From: Dehalococcoidales bacterium
Lineage (GTDB): Bacteria; Chloroflexota; Dehalococcoidia; Dehalococcoidales; DAOVUZ01
Assembly (NCBI GenBank): GCA_030632305.1
Contig: DAOVUZ010000002.1
Span: forward strand, 1 to 21,199
Direction of reading: 5' to 3'
DNA: 21,199 bases
A program made the position numbers and the translations under genes. Position 1 is the stretch's first letter. Every line of letters starts with the position of its first letter. The notes below the pieces were generated by a model. The model saw only the letters and a list, made by a program, of their open reading frames with translations, was not told the origin of the DNA and searched no databases. Positions 12,944 to 21,162 of this stretch are shown piece after piece.

Positions 12944-14077
12944 ATGAAAATAGCCTTAGTCTCCCCTTATGATTTTGCTTACCCTGGTGGTGTAACTAAT
13001 CATATTTCCTCATTGGAGCATTACCTCACTAAAATGGGTCATAAGGTGAAAGTTATTGCTCCCTCATCTAAGGAAGTCGCAATCTTTGGCGACAGGTTTA
13101 TACCTGTAGGTAAACCTCGACCTGTTCCTAGCAGCGGTTCCATTGCTCGTGTTACTATATCGCTAAGATTAGCTCCTAGAATAAAAGCTGTACTTGATGA
13201 AGAAAAGTTTGATATTATCCACCTTCACGAACCTTTATGCCCGATGTTATGTACCACTGTCCTTCGCTTATCACAGACAGCAAATGTAGGTACCTTTCAT
13301 GCTTATGGCGCCATAGGATATAGCTTGGTTAAGCCGTTAAATACTATATTGTTGAAGAGGTGGTTCCGCAAGCTCCATGGCAAAATTGCAGTGTCTAAAC
13401 CAGCGATGGAGCTGGTTAACAAACATTTCCCCGGGGACTATACTGTTATCCCTAATGGCGTAGATTTAGACTGCTTTTCCTCCGGTGTATCGCCTATTGA
13501 TGAATTTGGTGATGGCAAGATAAATATCCTGTTTGTTGGGCGTTTGGAAAAGCGAAAAGGTTTGGACTATCTACTCGAAGCTCATAAGCATATTAAACAG
13601 GAAATTCCTAACTCCCGACTTATTGTAGTCGGTCCCGGCACCAGACTGCGCAACAAGTATGAAAAGCGGGTGGCGCGGAATGGTTTAAAGGATGTTGTTT
13701 TTGTTGGCTGTGTATCTCACGATGAATTACCCAGATATTATAATACTGCTGACATTGTTTGTGCTCCTGCCACCGGTAAGGAAAGTTTCGGTATCGTTTT
13801 GCTTGAGGCTATGGCTCTCGGTAAGCCAGTTGTTGCCTCGAATATAGACGGTTATGCCAGTATTATGACTCATGGGGCTGAGGGGTTACTGGTGCCACCA
13901 AAGGATGAGAAGGCATTGGCTCAAGCTCTACTTTCTCTTATGGAGAGTAAGTCACTGCGCCAGCAGATGGGAGTCAGGGGAAGACTTACTGCCGCGGACT
14001 ATGACTGGAAGCGTGTTGTCCAAAAGGTGTTGGATTATTATGTTAAAGTGCTTAATGAGCCGCCGTGGAAAGAATGA
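12944..14077 (+). CDS. GT4 glycosyltransferase, PimA-like (phosphatidylinositol mannosyltransferase type)
   Basis: The 377-residue GT-B enzyme resembles mycobacterial PimA. The acceptor loop PGGV is at 14-17, HLHEP at 93-97 and FHA with H119. PNGVD lies at 170-174, GRLEKRKG (R200, K205) is the nucleotide-sugar phosphate site, and the donor motif ESFGIVLLE (E280, E288) completes the fold. PimA transfers mannose from GDP-mannose to phosphatidyl-myo-inositol on the inner membrane face. Its place between ino1 and the phosphatidyltransferase supports that role, but the sugar donor cannot be read from sequence and other GT4 acceptors remain possible. A TAA immediately precedes the ATG in frame, fixing the start. 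The nearest Shine-Dalgarno (GGGAGGT) is 15 bases away, with a TATAGCTATA palindrome between. Confidence 0.85.
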   Translation: MKIALVSPYDFAYPGGVTNHISSLEHYLTKMGHKVKVIAPSSKEVAIFGDRFIPVGKPRPVPSSGSIARVTISLRLAPRIKAVLDEEKFDIIHLHEPLCPMLCTTVLRLSQTANVGTFHAYGAIGYSLVKPLNTILLKRWFRKLHGKIAVSKPAMELVNKHFPGDYTVIPNGVDLDCFSSGVSPIDEFGDGKINILFVGRLEKRKGLDYLLEAHKHIKQEIPNSRLIVVGPGTRLRNKYEKRVARNGLKDVVFVGCVSHDELPRYYNTADIVCAPATGKESFGIVLLEAMALGKPVVASNIDGYASIMTHGAEGLLVPPKDEKALAQALLSLMESKSLRQQMGVRGRLTAADYDWKRVVQKVLDYYVKVLNEPPWKE

Positions 14078-14163
14078 TTTTCAGATTTTGAAACCGGGTT
14101 AACCCTGCTTTAGGTAAAAGGGGAGCCGACCTAGATAGTGTTGTTTCAGGAAAGAAGTGGTCA

Positions 14164-14751
14164 ATGGCAAAATCATCGGGAGTTCGTAGGACCGTAGGTA
14201 ATTATCTTACTCAACCAGCAGTGCGGTTCTTGGCGAGGACATCCATAACACCCAGCATCATAACCTGTTTTGGTTTTTTGCTAGCTGTTGGCGCTGCGGC
14301 ACTTATTGTTACCGGGCACCTTTTTGCTGCCGGCTTTGTGGTGCTTTTTGCCGGGTTTTTTGATATGCTGGATGGGGCACTGGCTCGTTACACTAATCAG
14401 ACTACTTGCTTTGGTGCTGTCCTTGATTCTATACTTGACCGTTTATCTGAGGCAGTATTGCTGGTTGGTATCTTGTTATATGTTAGTGACCAGTCATCCG
14501 TTGCGGTTTTACTTGTTTTCCTTGCTTTGTTTGGTTCACTATTGGTAAGCTATATCAGGGCTAGGGCGGAGGCACTGGACCTGGAGTGCCAGGTGGGGTT
14601 ATTTACTCGAGCTGAGAGGGTCATTGTGCTGGCACTCGGTCTTTTGCTAAACCAGATTGTTATTGCCTTAGCTATTATAGTGGTATTCAGTTTTTTTACC
14701 TTTGGACAGAGATTGATTTATGTGTGGCAACAGACAAGAATAATGAGGTAG
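14164..14751 (+). CDS. CDP-alcohol phosphatidyltransferase, probable phosphatidylinositol-phosphate synthase
   Basis: The 195-residue membrane enzyme carries the full family signature DxxDGxxAR(x8)GxxxDxxxD at D67, D70, G71, A74, R75, G84, D88 and D92, the metal and CDP-lipid site. Hydrophobic segments near 33-50, 52-66, 96-106, 112-130, 152-165 and 167-182 fit about six membrane helices. YIRARAEALDLECQVGLFTRAER (130-152) resembles the post-motif region of actinobacterial and archaeal inositol-phosphate-lipid synthases. These join inositol 1-phosphate to CDP-diacylglycerol or its archaeal equivalent. Following ino1 and the PimA-like gene, PIP synthase is the best fit; phosphatidylglycerophosphate synthase is the main alternative. 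The Shine-Dalgarno is weak. The 86-bp gap before it holds nothing I recognise. Confidence 0.82.
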   Translation: MAKSSGVRRTVGNYLTQPAVRFLARTSITPSIITCFGFLLAVGAAALIVTGHLFAAGFVVLFAGFFDMLDGALARYTNQTTCFGAVLDSILDRLSEAVLLVGILLYVSDQSSVAVLLVFLALFGSLLVSYIRARAEALDLECQVGLFTRAERVIVLALGLLLNQIVIALAIIVVFSFFTFGQRLIYVWQQTRIMR

Positions 14752-14800
14752 CTTTTAACTCCTTTTATGTTATAAATAATAAAGCTTATGGGGGAAAATA

Positions 14801-16084
14801 ATGCCTGTTATTGCTGTTATTGGAGCTCAGTGGGGGGATGAGGGGAAGGGCAAGGTGGTTGACCTGCTTGCTCAGGAAGCGAGTTTAGTAGTCCGTTTCT
14901 CTGGTGGTGATAATGCTGGGCATACTGTAGTTAATCCCTGTGGTAAGTTTGGGCTGCATCTTGTCCCGTCTGGTATTTTTTCTCCGCACACTGTTTGTAT
15001 TATTGGTAATGGTGTGGTGATTAATCCCTCGGTGCTAATTGGTGAGATGGACCAGCTTGACCGGTGTGGTGTCGCTACTACCAGGCTATTTATCAGTGAC
15101 CGGGCTAACTTGATTATGCCATATCATATTCTCCTTGATGGTTTGGAGGAAGAATCACGGGGGGAAAAGGCATTGGGCACAACGCGCAAGGGCATAGGCC
15201 CTGCCTTTGCCGATAAGGTAGCCAGATTGGGTATTAGAGCTGGTGACCTTTTAGATAAAGATATGTTGCTGGAGCGGCTTCGCTCTGTACTTGACTACAA
15301 GAACACTATTTTGACCAAAGTTTACGGGGTCAGCCCTCTATCGTTGGACGAGGTATACAGTCAGTATTGCCAGTATGGGGAGCGTCTGGGCCCTCATATT
15401 CGGGAGACAGTTATAATGCTGGAGGAAGCGTTGAACCGGGATGAGCTGGTTTTATTAGAGGGAGCTCAGGGGGCTTTGCTTGACCCTGATTTTGGCACTT
15501 ATCCTTATACTACCTCTTCTTCACCGCTGGCAGGGGGAGGCTGTTTGGGTGCTGGTCTGGGTCCTACCAGGATTAATCGTGTTGTGGGTGTGTTTAAGTC
15601 TTACTGCACCAGAGTTGGCAGTGGTCCTATGCCTACGGAACTGAAGGATGAAACTGGTGACCTGATTCGGGAACGGGCTCATGAGTATGGCACTACTACC
15701 GGCAGGCCTCGCCGTTGTGGCTGGTTTGATGCTGTTGTTGCGCGCTTTAGCAATCAGATTAATGGTTTCACCGGGGCGGCAATTACACGCCTTGACATTC
15801 TGGATGTCTTCCCTCGCCTCAAGATATGCGTTGGCTATAAACTGGACGGGCGCACCATTGATTATTTCCCGGCTAATGTAGCTGCTGTAGAAAGGTGCCA
15901 ACCTGTCTATGAGGAAGTGGCTGGGTGGCAGACCCCCACCAGTCATATTCGTGAGTATGAGCAGTTACCGCTTGAGGCTCGCCAGTATATAGCTAGACTG
16001 GAAGAGCTCATTTCCTGCCCGGCCAACCTCATCTCGGTAGGACAGGCACGGGAGCAGACCATCCATAAGACGCCTATCTTATAG
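14801..16084 (+). CDS. purA: Adenylosuccinate synthetase
   Basis: The 427-residue enzyme condenses IMP and aspartate using GTP, the committed step from IMP to AMP. The start VIGAQWGDEGKGKVVDLL contains catalytic D13, and GDNAGHTV contains H41. GTTRKGIGPAF near 125, EGAQGALLDPDFGTYPYTTSS near 220 and TTGRPRRCGWFDAV near 295 complete the pattern. A GGGGGAA lies just before the ATG. It follows the lipid cluster after 49 bp on the same strand and may be read through from it; no confident own promoter was found. Its stop is only 10 bp from the stop of the convergent dapA. Confidence 0.96.
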   Translation: MPVIAVIGAQWGDEGKGKVVDLLAQEASLVVRFSGGDNAGHTVVNPCGKFGLHLVPSGIFSPHTVCIIGNGVVINPSVLIGEMDQLDRCGVATTRLFISDRANLIMPYHILLDGLEEESRGEKALGTTRKGIGPAFADKVARLGIRAGDLLDKDMLLERLRSVLDYKNTILTKVYGVSPLSLDEVYSQYCQYGERLGPHIRETVIMLEEALNRDELVLLEGAQGALLDPDFGTYPYTTSSSPLAGGGCLGAGLGPTRINRVVGVFKSYCTRVGSGPMPTELKDETGDLIRERAHEYGTTTGRPRRCGWFDAVVARFSNQINGFTGAAITRLDILDVFPRLKICVGYKLDGRTIDYFPANVAAVERCQPVYEEVAGWQTPTSHIREYEQLPLEARQYIARLEELISCPANLISVGQAREQTIHKTPIL

Positions 16085-16094
16085 AGTGGGTTTA

Positions 16095-16988
16095 TCAGCC
16101 TATCGGCAAATCAATCTGGTAGTTTTTCAGTGTGTCTCTGATGAAGGCGGCTGATTTTTCGTCAGGCTCGGTGAGGGGTAGGCGTGGTTTGCCGACATTG
16201 AAGCCAGCATAGTTAACGGCGTATTTCACCGGGATAGGATTGGAGATAATAAACAGCGCTTTGATTAAGGGCAGAAGGTGGCGATGGATGCTGGCGGCTT
16301 TGTCTGTTTTGCCACTGGTAAAACTATCTATCATTTCCTTGATTTGTTTGCCCACAAGGTTGGAGGCAACACTAATCACACCGTAGCCCCCCAGGGCTAG
16401 TATGGGCAGGGTATCGCCGTCATTGCCACTCCAGACGATAAAATCACTATCGGTGTTATTGATAATATTGGCAATTTCACTCAGATTACCACTGGCTTCT
16501 TTTAGCCCGATAATGTTGTCGATGTGGCTTAGCTTGATAACTGTGTCCGCCGATAGGCTAACAACGGTGCGTGACGGCACATTGTAAAGGATACAGGGTA
16601 GCTTAGTCCCCTGAGCAATAGTCTTGAAGTGCTGGTATAAGCCTTCCTGAGTCGGTTTATTATAGTAGGGGACGACTAATAGGCAGGCATCAACCCCGGT
16701 TCCCTCTGCTGCTCTGGTCGTCTCCAGGGCTTCGGCTGTGCTATTGCTGCCGGTGCCAGCTATTACTGTCCCTCGTTCACCTACGGCTGATTTTACCTCA
16801 GTGAACAGGCGTAGCTCCTCATCTCGCCTGAGGGTGGGAGATTCTCCAGTTGTACCTACGACCACCAACCCTTCACTTCCTGAGTTAAGAAGGGCTAAAG
16901 CTAGCCGCTTGGCTTGCTCATAATCAACCTTTCCTTCTTCATCAAAGGGGGTTACCATTGCGGTAAGTAATCGTCCAATTTTTTTCAA
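16095..16988 (-). CDS. dapA: 4-hydroxy-tetrahydrodipicolinate synthase
   Basis: The 297-residue aldolase condenses pyruvate with aspartate semialdehyde in the diaminopimelate/lysine pathway. Key residues are visible: GTTGESPTL with T46/T47, PYYNKPTQEG with Y109, ILYNVPSRT with Y135 and R140, and the Schiff-base lysine K163 in GLKEASGN. GYGVISVASN lies near 210. The start is TTG at 16988. The ribosome binding site GGGAGG lies inside the last codons of asd, four bases separate the genes, and coupling is likely. The enzyme uses the product of the upstream asd gene and supplies the substrate of DapB, so three consecutive steps are encoded side by side. Confidence 0.96.
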   Translation of the reverse strand: MKKIGRLLTAMVTPFDEEGKVDYEQAKRLALALLNSGSEGLVVVGTTGESPTLRRDEELRLFTEVKSAVGERGTVIAGTGSNSTAEALETTRAAEGTGVDACLLVVPYYNKPTQEGLYQHFKTIAQGTKLPCILYNVPSRTVVSLSADTVIKLSHIDNIIGLKEASGNLSEIANIINNTDSDFIVWSGNDGDTLPILALGGYGVISVASNLVGKQIKEMIDSFTSGKTDKAASIHRHLLPLIKALFIISNPIPVKYAVNYAGFNVGKPRLPLTEPDEKSAAFIRDTLKNYQIDLPIG

Positions 16989-16992
16989 TTTC

Positions 16993-18018
16993 CTATCCTC
17001 CCGGGTGTATCCATCCTCTATTAATCATTTCTTCAGCAATCTGGACGGCGTTTAGAGCTGCTCCCTTACGTAAATTGTCGGCTACGACCCACATAGTTAA
17101 ACCATTGGGGTGGGAGGCATCTCGGCGAATACGGCCAACAAAAACCTCGTCGGTGCCGGTTGCCGCCCACGGTTGGGGATAGAGACTGATAGCAGGGTCA
17201 TCTAATACCTTGACCCCCGGAGCCTGGGCGAGAATATGCCGTGCCTCATCGGGAGACATAGGCTGAGAGAATTCTATGTGGACCGCCTCGCCATGTCCCA
17301 TAAATACCGGGACTCGCACACAAGTAGCCGAAATGGCTATATCATCAGCATGCATTATCTTCCTTGTTTCTTCCACCAGCTTCCACTCTTCTTTGGTGTA
17401 GCCATTGTCCAGAAAAACATCTATTTCTGGCAGTACGTTAAAGGCAATTTGGTGAGGGTAAACATGGGGGGCAGTGGCTTGTCCATCCAGTACCTGCTTG
17501 GCTTGCGCTGTTAGCTCCTCCACTGCTGCTGAACCGGTGCCTGACACTGCCTGATAGGTATCGACGATAATGCGCTTGATAGGGTTAGCCTTGTGTAATG
17601 GGTATAGAGCCACTACCATTTGAATGGTAGAGCAATTTGGATTAGCGATAATCCCCTTGTGCCATTTAATGTCTTCAGGATTGACCTCAGGCACTACCAG
17701 GGGGACTGTGGACACCATTCTAAAAGCGGAGCTATTATCGATAACCACGGCTCCCGATTGAGCAGCTATAGGTGAGAAGTAGTGACTAATCTCAACCCCG
17801 GCCGAGAACAGGGCAATATCTATTCTTTTGAACGATTCAGGAACAGTCTCTTTAACCTCAATCTCCCGGTGAGTGACAAATAGCTTCTTACCTGCTGATC
17901 GGTCTGAGGCTAGAAGCTGAATTGAGTCAATAGGGAAGTCACGTTGCTCTAGGACATTGATGAACTCCTGCCCTACCAGCCCGGTGGCACCAACAATAGC
18001 CATTTTATACCGTTTCAT
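16993..18018 (-). CDS. asd: Aspartate-semialdehyde dehydrogenase
   Basis: The 341-residue enzyme reduces aspartyl phosphate to aspartate semialdehyde with NADPH. The N-terminal AIVGATGLVGQEF is the nucleotide-binding loop, NPNCSTIQ carries nucleophile C129, and DTYQAVSGTG carries Q155. RVPVFMGHGEAVHIEF supplies R234 and the histidines near 241-246. It belongs to the bacterial Gram-positive-like branch by length. The ATG at 18018 follows a modest AGAGAAAG. An in-frame ATG five codons later is possible but less consistent with the N-terminal strand. It lies eight bases after dapB and four before dapA. It feeds lysine and, through homoserine, threonine and methionine. Confidence 0.96.
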   Translation of the reverse strand: MKRYKMAIVGATGLVGQEFINVLEQRDFPIDSIQLLASDRSAGKKLFVTHREIEVKETVPESFKRIDIALFSAGVEISHYFSPIAAQSGAVVIDNSSAFRMVSTVPLVVPEVNPEDIKWHKGIIANPNCSTIQMVVALYPLHKANPIKRIIVDTYQAVSGTGSAAVEELTAQAKQVLDGQATAPHVYPHQIAFNVLPEIDVFLDNGYTKEEWKLVEETRKIMHADDIAISATCVRVPVFMGHGEAVHIEFSQPMSPDEARHILAQAPGVKVLDDPAISLYPQPWAATGTDEVFVGRIRRDASHPNGLTMWVVADNLRKGAALNAVQIAEEMINRGWIHPGG

Positions 18019-18026
18019 TGCTTTCT

Positions 18027-18821
18027 CTATAAACCGAGCAGGGTATCTAGACCGTAGACCAGCCCTTGGCGTTTTACTACTTCCTTAATGGCTAGCATAA
18101 CACCTGGCATATAACATTCCCGGCTAATGGTATCATGGCGTATGCTTAATGTTTGCCCTGCTCCTCCCAGGATTATTTCTTGATGTGCTAGCAGGCCGGG
18201 TAGACGCACGCTGTGAATAGTAATGCCTTCAACTTGCTGTCCCCGGCTAGCTGAGGTCTTTCTTTGTTCTGGGGGGAGGGAGAATGGTTTACCCTTAGCT
18301 TGAGCCATTGCTCTGGCTGTGGATAGGGCAGTTCCTGACGGAGAGTCAGCTTTCAGGTGGTGGTGTAGCTCTATAATTTCGGCATAGTCAAGGTATTTGC
18401 CTGCTACCTTAGCTAGATGTATCATTAAAATTGCTCCCAGAGCAAAGTTTGGGGCTACCACTGCCCCAATCTTGTGAGCTATTGCTAGTTGGTCAATCTC
18501 ACCAAGTTCATCGGCGGTTAGTCCGGTAGTTCCTATTACCAGGTTAACGCCCCGTTTAGCCGCTATACGCACTGCTGGCATGGTAGCTTGAGCAACAGTG
18601 AAATCCACCAGCACATCGGGTTGGCAACTGGTGAGCATATAGTCTAAATCGATAGAAAAAGGAATGGTGCCTGAACCATTGGGTAGAGGTAGGTAATCGC
18701 TGGCAACTTGCAGTTCTACGGCACCGACTGCCTGCATTCCAGGTTCTAGGCATAAGGCATTAATCACCTGTTGCCCCATTCTTCCTGATGCTCCTTGAAC
18801 TACTACCCTTATTGGCTTCAT
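18027..18821 (-). CDS. dapB: 4-hydroxy-tetrahydrodipicolinate reductase
   Basis: The 264-residue enzyme reduces the DapA product. Motifs are the nucleotide-binding GASGRMGQ (10-17), VDFTVAQAT near 72-80, IGTTGL at 96-101, and the active-site ELHHHLKADSPSGTA (151-165) with H154/H155 and K157. The ATG at 18821 has an AGGAGTT Shine-Dalgarno eight to ten bases upstream. It heads the dapB-asd-dapA run, 112 bp downstream of pnp. That gap contains a small GCTATT/AATAGC hairpin (18845-18859) but no T-run or convincing promoter, so the dap genes may be co-transcribed with rpsO-pnp. Confidence 0.95.
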   Translation of the reverse strand: MKPIRVVVQGASGRMGQQVINALCLEPGMQAVGAVELQVASDYLPLPNGSGTIPFSIDLDYMLTSCQPDVLVDFTVAQATMPAVRIAAKRGVNLVIGTTGLTADELGEIDQLAIAHKIGAVVAPNFALGAILMIHLAKVAGKYLDYAEIIELHHHLKADSPSGTALSTARAMAQAKGKPFSLPPEQRKTSASRGQQVEGITIHSVRLPGLLAHQEIILGGAGQTLSIRHDTISRECYMPGVMLAIKEVVKRQGLVYGLDTLLGL

Positions 18822-18933
18822 GACTTAACTCCTAGAGCATTACTGCTATTTATAATAGCCATTACCCCTGTGATTGCCGCTACTAAAGTTACTCAACAAT
18901 TGTACTCCAGGTGGGAGGGTGATTTGTAATAGC

Positions 18934-21138
18934 TTAACTCTTTCGATACTGCTTATCCCCGGGGGGATGGGGGTGCTGGGTCGAGCGAACCTCACGCTGT
19001 TTCTTAAATGGGTAGTCTGTAGATAGTGGATCTTCTACCTTAGCTTCAGACACTTGAGATAGCTTTTCAAACGCTGCCCGTCGCGACAGGTTTATTCTCC
19101 CCTGATTATCAATATCAATTACTTTAACCGTAAGCTCATCGCCAACTTTGACTATATCTTCGACCTTACCTACCCGATAGTCAGCTAGTTCACTGATGTG
19201 AACTAAACCTTCCTTGCCCGGAAGAATTTCTACCATAACGCCGAAGTTCAGCAGGCGAGTCGCTTTCCCGGTATAGATGCTACCGATTTCTACTTCCTTG
19301 GTTAAACTTTCAATAATTTCGATAGCTTTACGGGCAGATTCCTCATCGGATGAGCCGATAAGCACTGAACCATCATTCGCAATATCAATGGTTGTTTTGG
19401 TTTCCTCAATAATTGACCTGATGGTTTTGCCACCAGTGCCGATTACGCTACCAATTTTATCAGGGTCAATCATTATTTTATACATTCGCGGCGCATAGCG
19501 GCTGACTTCAGGTCGACTGGCACTGATAGTTTGCTGCATCGTATCTAGGATAAACAGGCGAGCCTCTCTGGCTTGATTTAGTGCCTTTTCAAGAATCTCC
19601 AGGCTTACGCCTTTGAGCTTGGTATCCATCTGTAGGGCAGTGACGCCCTCAGTAGTGCCAGCTACCTTAAAGTCCATATCACCATAGTTGTCCTCTATGC
19701 CCTCGATATCAGTTAAAATAGCATAGTCACCACTGTCAGGAGTGACCAGGCCCATAGCTACCCCGGCTACCGCTCTCTTTATAGGTATTCCGGCATCCAT
19801 TAATGAGAGACTGCTAGCACAAACACTAGCCATAGATGTGCTACCACTGGAACTGAGAACCTCCGAAACGAGGCGAATGGTATAAGGGAAATCTTCATCC
19901 TTAGGTAGAACTGGCAGGATAGCTCGCTCAGCTAGAGCGCCATGTCCAATCTCACGACGACCGGGCGTACCCACACGTTTCACTTCACCGGTGGAGAAGG
20001 GAGGGAAATTATAATGGTGGATGAAGCGTTTTGTCTCTTCTATACCCAATCCATCAAGTTGCTGCTCCTTCTTGGTAGGGCCCAGGGTGGTGATGGTCAG
20101 CACTTGCGTCCGACCCCGACTGAATAGGGCTGAGCCGTGGGTACGAGGTAAAAGTCCTACTTCGCAACCAAGAGATCGGACCTCGGCCAGGCTACGACCA
20201 CTGACCCGCCGCCCCTTCTCAAGAATATTGGTTCTTAGTTCAGCTCTGACCTTGGTATCAAAGGCAGAGAGTATCTCTTCTTCAGGAAATGACTCCCCTA
20301 GGCTATCTACAAGCTCTTTCCTCAGGTTGGATAGTGCTTGTTCTCGCTGTGGTTTGTCTGGCTGGTATAATGCCTGCTCAAGCCTCCCATTAATAATTGG
20401 TGATATGGCTGATATTACCTCAGGGTTAATCTCACTGATAACGGTTTCCAGCTTGGGTTTACCACAAGCCTGCTGAAGCTGCTGTTGAATCTTGATAATA
20501 TCTTGGTTTGCCTCATGCCCAAACTTAATTGCCCGGGTAACAATATCTTCTGAAACTTCCTGAGCTCCCGCCTCTACCATTACTACCGCTTGCTCGGTAC
20601 TGGCTACCACAAGGTCAAGTTGACTGCTTTCAAGCTGGACTAATGTTGGATTTAATGTCAGTTCGCCATCAATATAGCCAATATGAACAGCACTCACCGG
20701 GTATTCAAATGGTATCTCTGACATTAACAGGACGGCTGAACTGCCGATAACCGCCAGAATGTCAGGGTCGTTTTCTTGGTCGGCGGAGAGAACAGTAACT
20801 ATGAGCTGAATATCATTACGCCACCGCTTGGGTAAAAGGGGGCGTAGCGGACGGTCAGTAAGTCGGCTGGCTAAGGTTGCTTCCTGGCTGGGGCGTCCTT
20901 CCCTTCTAATGAAGCCACCTGGAATTTTACCAGCAGCATATAGCCTTTCCTCATAGTCAACGGTTAATGGCAGGAAATCTACCCCCTCCCGGGGTTCATT
21001 GCTGAGGCAAACAGTAACCAGAACTACAGTATCCCCATAGCGCACCGTTACTGCTCCGCTCGCCTGCCCGGCGAGCTTTCCCGTGTCTATAATGAGGCTT
21101 CTTCCCCCCACTTCACATTTAAAGGATTGGGATTCCAT
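18934..21138 (-). CDS. pnp: Polyribonucleotide nucleotidyltransferase (PNPase)
   Basis: This 734-residue phosphorolytic 3'-5' exoribonuclease has the full domain order: two RNase PH-like cores, a KH domain (about 560-615, KIGSVIGTGGKTI) and an S1 domain (about 625-695, GLVHISELADYRVGKVEDIV). Family segments include YEERLYAAGKIPGGFIRREGRPS, GRRVSGR, SSGSTSMASVCASSLSLMDAG and GDMDFKVAGTTEG with the metal-binding aspartates. A polar tail of about 40 residues follows S1. The frame extends three codons further to an ATG at 21147. That ATG abuts the GTAGGAG ribosome binding site with no spacing, so I chose the ATG at 21138, which has nine bases of spacing. It follows rpsO, the classical pair. Confidence 0.96.
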   Translation of the reverse strand: MESQSFKCEVGGRSLIIDTGKLAGQASGAVTVRYGDTVVLVTVCLSNEPREGVDFLPLTVDYEERLYAAGKIPGGFIRREGRPSQEATLASRLTDRPLRPLLPKRWRNDIQLIVTVLSADQENDPDILAVIGSSAVLLMSEIPFEYPVSAVHIGYIDGELTLNPTLVQLESSQLDLVVASTEQAVVMVEAGAQEVSEDIVTRAIKFGHEANQDIIKIQQQLQQACGKPKLETVISEINPEVISAISPIINGRLEQALYQPDKPQREQALSNLRKELVDSLGESFPEEEILSAFDTKVRAELRTNILEKGRRVSGRSLAEVRSLGCEVGLLPRTHGSALFSRGRTQVLTITTLGPTKKEQQLDGLGIEETKRFIHHYNFPPFSTGEVKRVGTPGRREIGHGALAERAILPVLPKDEDFPYTIRLVSEVLSSSGSTSMASVCASSLSLMDAGIPIKRAVAGVAMGLVTPDSGDYAILTDIEGIEDNYGDMDFKVAGTTEGVTALQMDTKLKGVSLEILEKALNQAREARLFILDTMQQTISASRPEVSRYAPRMYKIMIDPDKIGSVIGTGGKTIRSIIEETKTTIDIANDGSVLIGSSDEESARKAIEIIESLTKEVEIGSIYTGKATRLLNFGVMVEILPGKEGLVHISELADYRVGKVEDIVKVGDELTVKVIDIDNQGRINLSRRAAFEKLSQVSEAKVEDPLSTDYPFKKQREVRSTQHPHPPGDKQYRKS

Positions 21139-21162
21139 CAATGACATCTCCTACTGAAGCCC

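Noticed and set aside
14752..14800. TATAAA (14771-14776) as a purA promoter
   Set aside because: No -35-like sequence lies 16-18 bp upstream; the AT-rich gap may simply be a spacer within a longer transcript.
15521..15946. Minus-strand 141-codon frame inside purA
   Set aside because: Antisense shadow of conserved adenylosuccinate synthetase coding sequence; no motif or ribosome binding site.
18845..18859. GCTATT-TAT-AATAGC hairpin between pnp and dapB as a terminator
   Set aside because: The stem is short and AT-rich with no following T-run on the transcribed strand, so it does not support termination.
21139..21147. Upstream ATG as the pnp start
   Set aside because: It directly abuts the GGAG ribosome binding site with zero spacing; the ATG three codons downstream has nine bases of spacing.
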